NCBI RefSeq assembly: GCF_030813495.1
Contig: NZ_JAUSUI010000001.1
Coordinates: forward strand, 744,001-808,000
From: Ancylobacter polymorphus
GTDB lineage: Bacteria > Pseudomonadota > Alphaproteobacteria > Rhizobiales > Xanthobacteraceae
Direction: 5' to 3'
DNA length: 64,000 nucleotides
A model generated the notes under the pieces. It saw nothing but the letters and a program-made list of their open reading frames with translations. It made no database searches and had not been told where the DNA came from. A program made the position numbers and the translations under genes. How positions within the stretch are numbered: the stretch's first letter is position 1; each line of letters opens with the position of its first letter. Shown here piece after piece: positions 18,272 to 28,538 of the stretch.

Positions 18272-19108
18272 ATGCGTATCCACGTCAACCACGCGACCAC
18301 CTATTCCTATGATCCGCCGGCCAATGGCGCGATCCAGACCCTGCGCCTGACGCCGCGCAACCATGACGGCCAATATGTCGTCGCCTGGCGCATCGACGTG
18401 TCCGAAGGCTGCCAGCTGCGCGCCCATCAGGACGCCTTCGGCAACCTCACCCACACTTTCGCGCTCGACGGCCCGATCAGCGAGCTGCGCGTGCTGGTGG
18501 AGGGGGAAGTCGAGACGCAGGACACGGCCGGCGTCATCCGCGGCATCAGCGAGCGCTTTCCGCCCTCGCTGTTCCTGCGCAGCACCGACCTCACTCTGCC
18601 CGACACGGAGCTGGCCGCCTTCGCCGAGAGCGCCGGCAAGGGCGAGGGCGACCGCATCGCCCGGCTGCACGCGCTGATGGAGGCGATCGGCGAGGCGATG
18701 GAATTCGACGCCGATCCGACCCATGCCTCCACCACCGCCGCCGCCGCCTTCAAGCAGAAGCGCGGCGTGTGCCAGGATTTCGCCCATGTCTTCACCGCCT
18801 GCGCGCGCCATATCGGCGTGCCGGCGCGCTATGTCACCGGCTATCTCGTCGGCGATGGCGCCGTGGCCGAGCAGCGCGCCGGTCATCAGGCCGGGCATGC
18901 CTGGTCGGAAGCCTATGTGGACGGGCTCGGCTGGGTCGGGTTCGACCCGGTGCTGAGCCAGTGCCCGACCGACGCCTATGTGCGCCTCGCGGTGGGGCTG
19001 GATTATCTCGGCGCCGCGCCCGTGCGCGGCAACCGCTATGGCGGCGGCGACGAGCATCTCACCGTCGCCCTCAAAGTGGACCAGTCCAGCCGGCAGGTTC
19101 AGGGCTAG
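18272..19108 (+). CDS. Transglutaminase-like cysteine protease
   Basis: A 278-residue protein with an N-terminal beta domain (MRIHVNHATTYSYDPP, residues 1-16) and a C-terminal transglutaminase-like papain fold. The catalytic triad is visible: Cys167 in RGVCQDFAH, His209 in GHAWSEAYV and Asp225 in GFDP. Bacterial members usually act as peptidases or amidases. With Alpha-E and ATP-grasp upstream and the Anbu protease downstream, it completes the known four-gene association. No signal peptide is present, so it acts in the cytoplasm. Confidence 0.94.
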   Translation: MRIHVNHATTYSYDPPANGAIQTLRLTPRNHDGQYVVAWRIDVSEGCQLRAHQDAFGNLTHTFALDGPISELRVLVEGEVETQDTAGVIRGISERFPPSLFLRSTDLTLPDTELAAFAESAGKGEGDRIARLHALMEAIGEAMEFDADPTHASTTAAAAFKQKRGVCQDFAHVFTACARHIGVPARYVTGYLVGDGAVAEQRAGHQAGHAWSEAYVDGLGWVGFDPVLSQCPTDAYVRLAVGLDYLGAAPVRGNRYGGGDEHLTVALKVDQSSRQVQG

Positions 19109-19225
19109 TTCGGCCGAGAGCCGTGGGAACATCGCCGCCGAGGTTGCCCGGCGGGAAAGCGGCCCGGTATAAGGGCCCGGGGCAGCGCCGCTTCAGCGCC
19201 GGCGCGGATGGGGGAAGTGCCTTTC

Positions 19226-19966
19226 ATGACCTATTGTTGCGGCATTCTGGTGCGTGACGGCCTCGTCATGATCGCCGATACGAGGACCAATGCCGGCCTC
19301 GACAATGTCTCGACCTTCCGCAAGCTCCACGTGTTCGAGGAGCCCGGGCGGCATGTGCTGGCGCTGTCGACCGCCGGCAATCTCTCGATCTCGCAGGCGG
19401 TGATCAGCACGCTGCAGGAGGGGCTGGAGAACCCGGAGACGGGGGCGAAGGAAACGCTTTCCACCTGCACCAGCATGTTCCGCGCGACGCAGCTGGTGGG
19501 CCGGGCGGTGCGTCATGTCTATGACCTCTACGGCGCGGCGCTGAAGGAAGCGGATCTGCGCTTCGACGTGTCCTTCCTGTTCGGCGGGCAGGTGAATGGC
19601 GGGCGGATGCGGCTGTTCATGATCTATGCCGCCGGCAATTTCATCGAATGCACCAGCGACACGCCCTTCCTGCAGATCGGCGAGCACAAATATGGCAAGC
19701 CGGTGCTGGACCGCTCCATCACCTTCGACACCGATTTGTACGACGCGCTCAAATCCGGCCTGATCTCGATGGATTCGACCATGCGGTCGAATCTCGGCGT
19801 CGGCATGCCGATCGACATTCTGGTGGCGCGCCGCGATGGCGGACAGGCCGAACTCAATTACCGCATCGAGCCGGGCGAGCCCTATTTCCACGATCTGCGC
19901 GAGCGCTGGTCGGCGGCGCTGCGGGCGGCCCATACCTCGATTCCCCGCCCGCCTTACGGCCGATAG
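19226..19966 (+). CDS. Anbu proteasome-related peptidase
   Basis: A 246-residue N-terminal-nucleophile hydrolase, the ancestral beta-subunit type (Anbu, also called BPH). With the ATG at 19226 it begins MTYCCGILVRDGLVMIADTR. Removal of Met would expose Thr2 as the nucleophile, as in Anbu proteins. The TRTNAGLDNVSTFRKLHVF block (about 20-38) is family-specific. A GGGGAAG ribosome site about 8 bases upstream supports this start over one six codons earlier. Anbu forms open helical rings and its substrates are unknown. It is the last gene of the ATP-grasp/Alpha-E/transglutaminase cluster and ends at a hairpin. Confidence 0.95.
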   Translation: MTYCCGILVRDGLVMIADTRTNAGLDNVSTFRKLHVFEEPGRHVLALSTAGNLSISQAVISTLQEGLENPETGAKETLSTCTSMFRATQLVGRAVRHVYDLYGAALKEADLRFDVSFLFGGQVNGGRMRLFMIYAAGNFIECTSDTPFLQIGEHKYGKPVLDRSITFDTDLYDALKSGLISMDSTMRSNLGVGMPIDILVARRDGGQAELNYRIEPGEPYFHDLRERWSAALRAAHTSIPRPPYGR

Positions 19967-19978
19967 GCCCGTGCATAG

Positions 19979-20017
19979 AAAATGGGCCGCCCGTCACAGT
20001 AGACAGGCCGCCCATTT
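19979..20017. terminator. Hairpin between convergent genes
   Basis: AAATGGGC (19979-19986) pairs with GCCCATTT (20010-20017), with additional partial pairing inside. It lies 12 bases after the Anbu stop and downstream of the convergent 22-codon gene. There is no long T-run on the plus strand, so strength is uncertain. Confidence 0.5.
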
Positions 20018-20059
20018 CACACGGCAGCGCCCATGATCGCGGGCGGCTCCTCCTCACCG

Positions 20060-20128
20060 TCAGGTGAGAAGCCAGATCAGCAGAATGATCGGAATCGGAA
20101 TACCAATAAGCCACAAAAGAATCGGCAT
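20060..20128 (-). CDS. 22-residue hydrophobic membrane peptide
   Basis: A very short gene: ATG at 20128, TGA at 20060-20062, product MPILLWLIGIPIPIILLIWL plus LT. A GGAGG ribosome site lies exactly 8 bases upstream (20137-20141 on the minus strand). The peptide is a single hydrophobic span with I/L/W and two Pro, so it would insert in the inner membrane. The quality of the ribosome site and the clean hydrophobic composition argue for a real gene. I cannot assign a function. It lies alone between the Anbu and SDR genes, oriented against both. Confidence 0.7.
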   Translation of the reverse strand: MPILLWLIGIPIPIILLIWLLT

Positions 20129-20235
20129 GATGTCGACCTCCGGTTTGCAAGATGTGATGCTCGCCTTGACAACGCCGGAACTGCTGTAGGGTTCCTAAAC
20201 TCTCATCACGCCGGTCCATCAATGGGGAGGACACC

Positions 20236-20982
20236 ATGAACGCCAACCGCATCGCCCTCGTCACCGGCGCCGGAACCGGCATCGGCAAGGCCGCCGCGCT
20301 CGCCCTCGGCGAGGCCGGCTTCACCGTGGTGCTCGCCGGCCGCCGCGCCGCGCCGCTGGAGGCGGTGGCGGACGCGATGGAGGGCAAGGGCCACCCCATC
20401 ACCGCCGATGTCTCCGACCCCACCTCGGTGGCGGCGCTGTTCGAGGCGGTGGCGGCGCGCTTCGGCCGGCTCGACGTGCTGTTCAACAATGCCGGCGGCT
20501 GGTCGCCTGCCACGCCCATCGAGGACGTGCCGCTATCCGACTGGCAGCATGTGGTGAATGTGAACCTCACCGGCGTGTTCCTGTGCATCCAGCACGCCAT
20601 GCGGCTGATGAAGGCGCAGGACCCCAAGGGGGGGCGCATCATCAATAACGGCTCGATCTCGGCTCACGCCCCGCGCCCGCTGACCGGCCCCTATACCGCC
20701 ACCAAGCACGCGGTCACCGGCCTGACCAAGCAGGTGGCGCTGGAAGGGCGCGCCCACAACATCGCCTGCGGCCAGATCGACATCGGCAATGCCGACACCG
20801 ACATGGCGGTGAAGATGAAGACCGGCATCCTGCAGCCCAATGGCCAGATCATGGTCGAGCCGACCTTCGACCCCGTCCATGCCGGCCGCGCCGTGGCGCA
20901 CATGGCCAGCCTGCCGCTCGACGCCAATATCCTCATCATGACCCTCATGGCGAGCGGCGCGCCTTTCGTCGGGCGGGGGTGA
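20236..20982 (+). CDS. Short-chain dehydrogenase/reductase (SDR)
   Basis: A 248-residue classical SDR with every motif intact: TGAGTGIG (10-17), NNAG (about 83-86), a Ser in [11 protein letters not shown], and YTATK (about 155-159). NAD(P)-dependent oxidoreduction of an unknown alcohol or carbonyl compound is expected. The ATG follows a GGGGAGG site with 6-base spacing. It is convergent with the omptin-type gene, with only 9 bases between the stops and no terminator in the gap. Confidence 0.93.
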   Translation: MNANRIALVTGAGTGIGKAAALALGEAGFTVVLAGRRAAPLEAVADAMEGKGHPITADVSDPTSVAALFEAVAARFGRLDVLFNNAGGWSPATPIEDVPLSDWQHVVNVNLTGVFLCIQHAMRLMKAQDPKGGRIINNGSISAHAPRPLTGPYTATKHAVTGLTKQVALEGRAHNIACGQIDIGNADTDMAVKMKTGILQPNGQIMVEPTFDPVHAGRAVAHMASLPLDANILIMTLMASGAPFVGRG

Positions 20983-20991
20983 GGCGGGCGT

Positions 20992-21975
20992 TCAGAACGC
21001 CAGCCGGAAGCCGGCCGAGACGGTGGTCGCCTGGAAATCCATGCCGGAACCATCCTTGAACACATCCAGCAGTTCGCCGGTCACATTGTCATACATGCTC
21101 GCATCGCCGGTGCCGCGGAAATAGGTGTCCAGTTCCACCCCGAGATAGAACCCGGCGCTGGCGCTCAGCGCATAATCCGCCCGCGCGCCGATGGTGAGGA
21201 AGGGCAAGCTGCCGATATCGTCCTCGAAGCGCAGCTGGCGGAAGTAATGGTGATCGGTGTCGTTGGCGGAGAAGGTCACGCCGCCCTTCACCAGCGCGGT
21301 CAGCGTCCACGCCTCGTGGCGGAACTCGGTCTCGGCACCGACGAAGAGGCCCGCATAGCGCTGCTGGTAGTCAATGGCCGGCAGGGAGGTGTAGTCGAGC
21401 TTGGCGGTGTCACGGAAGCCGTTGCGGCTGTACAGATAGGGGCCGTCATGCGCGGTCCATTTGATATCGGTGTAGCGGAAGCCCCCCTGCAGGGTGAGAT
21501 GCCGGCCTTCGCCCAGGGTGAACCGCCGGCCCAGCGCCGCGTCAATGTCGACATAATGGTCGAGCGAAGTGGAGGGATGGGTGGAATAATGGGTCCAGTC
21601 CTGCGCGGCGTAGCTGCGCACATAGGGGCCGACCCAGTCGAAATCGCGCATGTGGCTGCTGCCGGAGAGGCCGACCTTGCCATTGGCGGAGAACACCACG
21701 TTCTCCCACAATTCCACCTTCAGAGCGGCGGTGACGACCGGCGCCTGACTCTCCCAGATCAGCCGGCTGATCCGGTTGCCGTCCTCGTAGACATATTCAT
21801 TGGCGGTGATCCAGCTATAGCCGAAGCCCGCGCGCAAAGTGACTTCCTGGCCGGGCGTCGCCAGCAGAAGCTGGTCGGGAATCCCGGACACCGGCAGATC
21901 GGCGGCAACCGCCGGCCAGGCCCCGGCGAGCCACAGGCCCGCCCCCGCCAGCAAGCACAATCCACGTCGCACCAT
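20992..21975 (-). CDS. Omptin-family outer-membrane protease
   Basis: A 327-residue protein with a signal peptide (cut near AVAA-DLP, residue 25) and a ten-strand-type beta-barrel sequence ending in F. The omptin catalytic residues are all identifiable: the Asp pair in RDFDW (D111, D113), and D241/H243 in DTDHHYF, matching D83/D85 and D210/H212 of E. coli OmpT. ISRLIWES (69-76) is another omptin block. Omptins cleave between basic residues and need LPS for activity. They are best known in gammaproteobacteria. It follows the ExoD gene on the same strand, with a ~100-base gap. Confidence 0.85.
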   Translation of the reverse strand: MVRRGLCLLAGAGLWLAGAWPAVAADLPVSGIPDQLLLATPGQEVTLRAGFGYSWITANEYVYEDGNRISRLIWESQAPVVTAALKVELWENVVFSANGKVGLSGSSHMRDFDWVGPYVRSYAAQDWTHYSTHPSTSLDHYVDIDAALGRRFTLGEGRHLTLQGGFRYTDIKWTAHDGPYLYSRNGFRDTAKLDYTSLPAIDYQQRYAGLFVGAETEFRHEAWTLTALVKGGVTFSANDTDHHYFRQLRFEDDIGSLPFLTIGARADYALSASAGFYLGVELDTYFRGTGDASMYDNVTGELLDVFKDGSGMDFQATTVSAGFRLAF

Positions 21976-22074
21976 GAGTCATCCCCCGCCCCTTTACGTT
22001 GAGGAATAGGGGCTGAGAACGACGCCTGTCCAGCGCCCACTAAGGTGTTGCCACGTCTTCTTTTTCCGACGGTT

Positions 22075-22677
22075 TCAGAACACCGCCAGCGCACCCTGGA
22101 ACAGCAGCCAGCTGAGCAGGCCCATCACGCCGAAGCTGACCAGCGTCGCCACCACGCCGGCGAGAATGAACACGCCGTCGCGCTCCACGAGGCCGAGGCC
22201 GAGAATCACCACGGCGATGCCGGGCGGCAGGTTGCCGAAGATGGGGATCGGCAGCAGCAGCAGCAAGCCGAGCACCACCACCAGCCCGCCGAGCACGAAG
22301 CGCGCCGAAGGCGAGGAGAAATAGGGCAGCCGCGGGCGCGAATAGCTCTCGAAGCGGCGGATCAGCTTCAGCGAGCCATTGACGATCTTCTCCAGCAGCG
22401 CGCGGGAAAGGGTGCGGTTGGCCAGCCAGCGCGGCAGCCACAGCTCGTCGCGACCCAGCAGCATCTGCCCGCCGACAAGGCAGAGGAGAATGCCGCACAG
22501 CACCGGCAGGCCGGGCGGCATGGGCAGGCAGTTCGGCAGGCCGAGCAGCAGGATGGACAGGCCGAAGGCGCGGTTGCGCAGCGCATGCACGATCTCGCCC
22601 ACGCCGATGCGCTCCGCCGAATGGGCGGTGACGATCGCCGAGAGCAATTCCGACGTGCGGGGAGAACGATGATCCAC
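22075..22677 (-). CDS. Exopolysaccharide synthesis ExoD family protein
   Basis: A 200-residue inner-membrane protein of the ExoD family, first described in Sinorhizobium exopolysaccharide mutants. The family block ALRNRAFGLSILLLGLPNCLPMPPG is followed by several hydrophobic segments near 60-75, 125-145 and 155-195. The start appears to be GTG at 22677 (reading MDHRSPRTSE). The biochemical role of ExoD is not established. It lies upstream of the omptin gene on the minus strand. Confidence 0.9.
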   Translation of the reverse strand: MDHRSPRTSELLSAIVTAHSAERIGVGEIVHALRNRAFGLSILLLGLPNCLPMPPGLPVLCGILLCLVGGQMLLGRDELWLPRWLANRTLSRALLEKIVNGSLKLIRRFESYSRPRLPYFSSPSARFVLGGLVVVLGLLLLLPIPIFGNLPPGIAVVILGLGLVERDGVFILAGVVATLVSFGVMGLLSWLLFQGALAVF

Positions 22678-22801
22678 CAGCGTGACCAGCTGCCTGACTT
22701 TCCTCGGGCGCCGGACCGGCCCCCTCTTCCGCGCTCAATAGCACGTCGCGCGCGGCAAGAAGAGGGCGGGCACGCTCAAAAGAAAGGCAGGCTGCGCGGC
22801 C

Positions 22802-23137
22802 TCAGTTCAGCCGGAACTCGCTGTCCACCCGCCGCAGTTCCGCCGGGCCGATGAGCCGCGCATGCGCCACCCGCACGGAATGCAGCGGGCCTTCCAGCTC
22901 GCGTGCCCAGAAGTCGAGGAAGCGCTTCAGTTCGGGGAAATGCGGGCAGAGGTCGTAATGCTGCCAGAGGAAGCTCTGCAGAATGCCGGGATGGTCGGGC
23001 ATGCGGTAGAGGATATGGGCGGTGGTGAGCCCGTAGCCTTCCAGCTGACGGCGGAAATCCGCCGAGACGCGCCCCCCTGCCCCTTCCGTCGCGGCCGGCG
23101 ACGCAACACCACGCGACGAACCTTCATGATCGGTCAT
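22802..23137 (-). CDS. usg: Usg family protein
   Basis: A 111-residue small protein of the Usg family, named for the gene upstream of trpF-linked loci in alphaproteobacteria. The core DFRRQLEGYGLTTAHILYRMP and the C-terminal PLHSVRVAHARLIGPAELR are diagnostic. The ATG at 23137 follows a strong AAGGAGG site with 6-base spacing; the frame is open further upstream but without support. Its function is not known. It is divergent from groES across a 301-base region holding the CIRCE element. Confidence 0.92.
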   Translation of the reverse strand: MTDHEGSSRGVASPAATEGAGGRVSADFRRQLEGYGLTTAHILYRMPDHPGILQSFLWQHYDLCPHFPELKRFLDFWARELEGPLHSVRVAHARLIGPAELRRVDSEFRLN

Positions 23138-23276
23138 GCGGAACCTCCTTTCGTGACGAGAAGGAAGTGTGCCGCCGGCACGAGCGCGCGGCAAGGTTAA
23201 AAATCGTGATAGACGTTTAAAATCAATGCATTAGCAGCATATGCGACGGAGTGCTGACAGCAACTCTCCCGTCGTG

Positions 23277-23303
23277 TTGGCACTCTCTTTCCGAGACTGC
23301 CAA
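23277..23303 (+). promoter_or_regulatory. CIRCE operator (HrcA) upstream of groES
   Basis: TTGGCACTC-N9-GACTGCCAA (consensus TTAGCACTC-N9-GAGTGCTAA), an inverted repeat with exact 9-base spacing, 135 bases before the groES ATG. CIRCE binds the heat-inactivated repressor HrcA. A possible alphaproteobacterial heat-shock sigma promoter (CTTG at 23321-23324, N18, CCTAGAT at 23343-23349) lies downstream of it. A further GAGTGC at about 23249 may be another half-site. Confidence 0.78.
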
Positions 23304-23438
23304 TTTTTTGCCGCCCGCACCTTGCGCCCCCTTTCCCCGGCGCCTAGATGTCGCACGGCACCGCGCGATACCCCATGCCGTCCGGGCTGGCGGGCGCGGT
23401 GGCAGGATCAAACGATCGTTCACGATTGGAGAGAGCCG

Positions 23439-23753
23439 ATGAAGTTCCGTCCCCTGCATGACCGTGTGGTGGTCAAGCGTATCGAAGCGGAAGAGAAGAC
23501 CGCGGGCGGCATCATCATTCCCGATACGGCCAAGGAAAAGCCTTCGCAGGGCGAAGTCGTCGCCGCCGGCCCCGGCGCCCGCGACGAGGCCGGCAAGCTG
23601 GTCCCCCTCGATGTGAAGGCGGGCGACCGCGTGCTGTTCGGCAAGTGGTCGGGCACCGAGGTCAAGATCGACGGCGTCGACTACCTCATCATGAAGGAGT
23701 CCGACATCCTTGGCGTGCTCGAAGGCGTCGCCGCTTCCAAGAAGGCCGCCTGA
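23439..23753 (+). CDS. groES: Co-chaperonin GroES
   Basis: A 104-residue co-chaperonin that caps the GroEL cage. It opens with [20 protein letters not shown]. The mobile-loop region ([15 protein letters not shown], about 21-35) and the terminal [14 protein letters not shown] are typical. The ATG at 23439 is in the standard family position; the open frame upstream is not coding. It is followed after 47 bases by groEL, forming the usual operon controlled by the CIRCE element. Confidence 0.98.
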   Translation: MKFRPLHDRVVVKRIEAEEKTAGGIIIPDTAKEKPSQGEVVAAGPGARDEAGKLVPLDVKAGDRVLFGKWSGTEVKIDGVDYLIMKESDILGVLEGVAASKKAA

Positions 23754-23794
23754 GCCAGCCTCTTCCCGCTGCTCGCAACGCATCACCGGAGTAA

Positions 23795-25619
<1,825 letters not shown>

Positions 25620-25629
25620 TCGACTTACG

Positions 25630-25659
25630 AAAGGGCGCGGCGCAAGCCGCGCCCTTTTT
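25630..25659 (+). terminator. Rho-independent terminator of groESL
   Basis: AAAGGGCGCGGC (25630-25641), loop GCAA, then the perfect complement (25646-25657) ending in a run of five T (25655-25659). It lies just after the tandem repeats. Confidence 0.92.
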
Positions 25660-25870
25660 CGTCGGCGAGGACGCGAGGCCATTGGACCGTAACCTTACAC
25701 CGGCGGGGCGGGCGACATGCCTTTCACCGGCAGCAGAACGGTATAAAACAACCAGAAGTGTCGTATTTCCGACACACCACCCGGAACAACGCGCGGGGTA
25801 TCCACCCACGGCCGAACCTGTTGCCGGCAATGTCATTATCCCGGCAGTCCGTTCACCCTTGGAGAACCCC

Positions 25871-26668
25871 ATGAACCGTTCGCTGCTTCTCGGCGCAGCC
25901 GCCCTGCTGGCCACCGGCACCGCCAGCTTCGCCGCCGACCTGCCCTACCCCGTCAAGGCCGAGCCCGTGCAGGTGTTCGTGCCGGCCTTCTCCTGGACCG
26001 GCTTCTATCTCGGCGGCAATGCCGGCTATGCCTGGGGTGAATCCAAGGCGACCGACGTCTTGTTCTTCGACAGCATCGGCGGCGTCTATACGCCGGGCGG
26101 CCTCTATGCCGGCAGCGACGTGAACTATGGCAACATGGACGGCTGGGTCGCCGGCGGCCAGATCGGCTATAATTACCAGTTCACCAACAATGTGGTGGTC
26201 GGCATCGAGGCCGATTTCCAGTGGACCGGCGCCGAGGACAGCCACTCCTTCTACGCCACGGTGGACGGCCCCTACTACCAGACCAGCGCCGAGCTGGAAT
26301 GGTTCGGCACCGTGCGCGCCCGCCTCGGCTATGCCTTCGACCGCCTGCTGGTCTACGGCACCGGCGGCTTCGCCTATGGCAAGGTCAGCAGCTCGACCAC
26401 GGTGATGGGGCTCGACGGCGCCGGCGCGCCGGACTTCACCACCGCCGCCACCGGCTCGCATGACAATGTGAACACCGGCTGGACGCTGGGCGCCGGTCTC
26501 GAATACGCCATCACCGACAACTGGATCCTGCGCGGCGAATATCTCTATGTCGACCTCGGGGACACCAACGTGACCAGCTATCTCGCCGGCGCCCCGGGCA
26601 GCTATGTCAGCGCCAAGGCGGACCTGACCAGCAACATCGTCCGCGCCGCGATCAGCTACAAGTTCTGA
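25871..26668 (+). CDS. Outer-membrane beta-barrel protein (Omp25/Omp31 type)
   Basis: A 265-residue outer-membrane protein. The signal peptide ends at ATGTASFAADLPYPVKAEP, with the AADLP motif typical of Hyphomicrobiales porin-like proteins. The mature part alternates hydrophobic residues in strands (WTGFYLGGNAGYAWG, VRARLGYAFDRLLVYGTGG) and ends in F for barrel assembly (AAISYKF). It resembles Brucella Omp25/31 and rhizobial RopB relatives. GGAGAA precedes the ATG by 4 bases. A strong terminator follows. Confidence 0.93.
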   Translation: MNRSLLLGAAALLATGTASFAADLPYPVKAEPVQVFVPAFSWTGFYLGGNAGYAWGESKATDVLFFDSIGGVYTPGGLYAGSDVNYGNMDGWVAGGQIGYNYQFTNNVVVGIEADFQWTGAEDSHSFYATVDGPYYQTSAELEWFGTVRARLGYAFDRLLVYGTGGFAYGKVSSSTTVMGLDGAGAPDFTTAATGSHDNVNTGWTLGAGLEYAITDNWILRGEYLYVDLGDTNVTSYLAGAPGSYVSAKADLTSNIVRAAISYKF

Positions 26669-26696
26669 TCCATCCAACCGCGTTCCGACACGCACG

Positions 26697-26725
26697 AAAA
26701 AGCCCGGCGCGAGCCGGGCTTTTTT
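26697..26725 (+). terminator. Rho-independent terminator
   Basis: AAAAAGCCCGGC (26697-26708), loop GCGA, then GCCGGGCT and five T. It serves the barrel-protein gene; the A-run on the left makes it symmetrical, so it could also stop minus-strand transcription. Confidence 0.93.
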
Positions 26726-26773
26726 GCATCTGGGGCGAGGGCTGGAGCTGGCGCCACGCGGCGCCGCGCCGCC

Positions 26774-27409
26774 TCAGAACCGGCTGGAAGCCCAGCGCAC
26801 CAGTTCGACGAACACCTGGTCGGAGGCCTGATCGAGCGCCGCCGTCGCGTCCGGCCCGCTGGTGGAGGCTGCCGGGGCACGGGCGGTGAACACCTGCGCG
26901 GCGACGATGCGGCCGGAACTGGCGCCGACGATCTTCACCGACACCTCGACCACCGCCACCGGCCCGCCATCATAGGTGCGGATGCCGAAGGCGCGCAGAT
27001 CCGAAAGCAGCGTGTAGTCGGCGTTCAGACCGTCGCCGGCCCGGCCGACGGAACGGGCGCGGTTGCCGTTCTCGAAGGATTCGATCAGCCGCGCCTGGAA
27101 CAGCGCCGGCAGCCGGTCGCTCCACTGCGCCTGGTCGAGATAGGTGATCTGCCCGGGCTGCGGCTCGACCACGATCCGCTCGGTATCGAGCACTGCCAGC
27201 GCGGTGGGCGGGCCGACCACCAGCAGGCCGGAGCCACGACGCGGGGCGTTGAAATCGGCGGGGGCGCTGAGATCGAAGGTCGGCACCGCCTTGTCGCCGC
27301 CGGACAGCAGCGTGCCGCAGCCGCCGAGCGACAGTGTCAGCATCAGCAGGCCGACCGTGCCGGCAACCCGGCCCGGCCGCATCCTGCGCCCGGCGGAGCG
27401 GGCGCCCAT
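26774..27409 (-). CDS. ABC-type transport auxiliary lipoprotein (PqiC/MlaB-operon type)
   Basis: A roughly 211-residue lipoprotein. The lipobox LGGC follows a basic, hydrophobic leader (GRRMRPGRVAGTVGLLMLTLSLGGC), so it should be anchored in a membrane facing the periplasm. The mature domain (YLDQAQWSDRLPALFQARLIESFE) matches the transport auxiliary lipoprotein family found with MCE operons. It is the fourth gene of the Mla-type operon. The start is uncertain: ATG codons at 27409, 27382 and further upstream at 27481 are in frame, and none has a clear ribosome site. Confidence 0.85.
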   Translation of the reverse strand: MGARSAGRRMRPGRVAGTVGLLMLTLSLGGCGTLLSGGDKAVPTFDLSAPADFNAPRRGSGLLVVGPPTALAVLDTERIVVEPQPGQITYLDQAQWSDRLPALFQARLIESFENGNRARSVGRAGDGLNADYTLLSDLRAFGIRTYDGGPVAVVEVSVKIVGASSGRIVAAQVFTARAPAASTSGPDATAALDQASDQVFVELVRWASSRF

Positions 27410-27484
27410 CTCGTCACAACTCACGCGAACGCCCCTGCCCCCGTCGCCGGCTTCCCGAATTCCCATCATATGGCGCCCCATCGC

Positions 27485-28531
27485 CTAGCGCCCATTGTAG
27501 CTGGGTACGTTCGACCCGCCAAAGATGAACTGGCGCGGATTGCGCTCGAAATTCCGAAAAACGCGCTCGATCTCGCCCAGCGTCCGCCGTCCGTCCACCG
27601 CCAGCGCCTCGTATTGCCGCAGGCCGGGACCGGTGAACTTGTTGAGATTGGCGGAAAGCTCGGCGGTGCGGGTATCGAGATTGGCGGCGAGCTTGCGCAC
27701 TTCGGCGGCCGCGCCGGAGATCTCGTCGAACATGCCCTTGCCTTCCTCGCTCGTGGTCATCGCGTTCACATTGTCGAGGATCACGTTGACCTTGTCGGCC
27801 ATGGTGCCGAGCTGGGCGGTGAAGGCGCTGATATCGTTCACCGTATTACCGAGCTTCTCCGGGTCGACGGAAACCACCAGCTTGTCGAGATTGTCAGCCA
27901 GCGAGGAGATGCGCTTCGCCGCGCCGCCCATTTCCTTGAGGAAGGTGTCGATGTTGCCGGAGTTCTCGCCGAGGGCGGCGGTGAACTTGTCGACATTGTC
28001 GATCACCGAGGAAATCTTGGCATCGTTGGCCTTGACGAGGTCGTCGACGCGGATGGCGATGTCGTTGACGCGGCCGAGCACCTCGCGGGCCGTGCGCATC
28101 AGGTCCTGTACCGCCGAGGTGTCGGCGTCGATCCGCGGCAACTGCCCTTCTGCCGGCGCGGGCAGCGGCGTCGCCTGGGTGGAGCCGCCGACGAGGCCGA
28201 CCGAGGCAAGGCCGGTGAGCAATTGCGAATCCAGCGTGGCGCGGGTGTCGGACTTGATCGGCGTGTCCGGCTGCACCGCGATGCGGGCGATCACCTTGCG
28301 CGGATCCTGCGCGTCGAGGCGCAGCGCCGTCACTTCACCGACGGGAATGCCGTTGAAGGTGACGGCCGAGCCGGTCTGCAGCCCGCTCACCACACCGCTG
28401 AACACCACATCATAGGAGGTGCGCGGCCCGCGGCTGGCCGAGCCGGTGAACCACCAGACGAAGGCGAACCCCGCCGCGACGACGGCCAGGGTGAACAACC
28501 CGATGATCGTGTAATTGGCGCGTGTCTCCAT
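27485..28531 (-). CDS. mlaD: MCE-domain protein, MlaD family
   Basis: A 348-residue periplasmic lipid-shuttle subunit. One N-terminal anchor helix (about residues 8-30, YTIIGLFTLAVVAAGFAFVWW) is followed by the MCE domain (about 38-117, YDVVFSGVVSGLQTGSAVTFNGIPVGEV). A long helical C-terminal region (about 135-320) has heptad-like spacing and probably forms a tube or needle. MCE proteins bind phospholipid or sterol for transport by the MlaFE-type ABC unit encoded just upstream (gap of 7 bases). Confidence 0.95.
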   Translation of the reverse strand: METRANYTIIGLFTLAVVAAGFAFVWWFTGSASRGPRTSYDVVFSGVVSGLQTGSAVTFNGIPVGEVTALRLDAQDPRKVIARIAVQPDTPIKSDTRATLDSQLLTGLASVGLVGGSTQATPLPAPAEGQLPRIDADTSAVQDLMRTAREVLGRVNDIAIRVDDLVKANDAKISSVIDNVDKFTAALGENSGNIDTFLKEMGGAAKRISSLADNLDKLVVSVDPEKLGNTVNDISAFTAQLGTMADKVNVILDNVNAMTTSEEGKGMFDEISGAAAEVRKLAANLDTRTAELSANLNKFTGPGLRQYEALAVDGRRTLGEIERVFRNFERNPRQFIFGGSNVPSYNGR

Positions 28532-28538
28532 GGTCTCC

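Noticed and set aside
14812..18300. A 1,162-codon open frame on the minus strand
   Set aside because: It lies antisense to the ATP-grasp, LysE and Alpha-E genes, whose families are certain; composition is that of a shadow frame.
20166..20171. TTGACA as a -35 box for the SDR gene
   Set aside because: No acceptable -10 box at 16-18 bases downstream (GGGTTC/AGGGTT), so not listed as a promoter.
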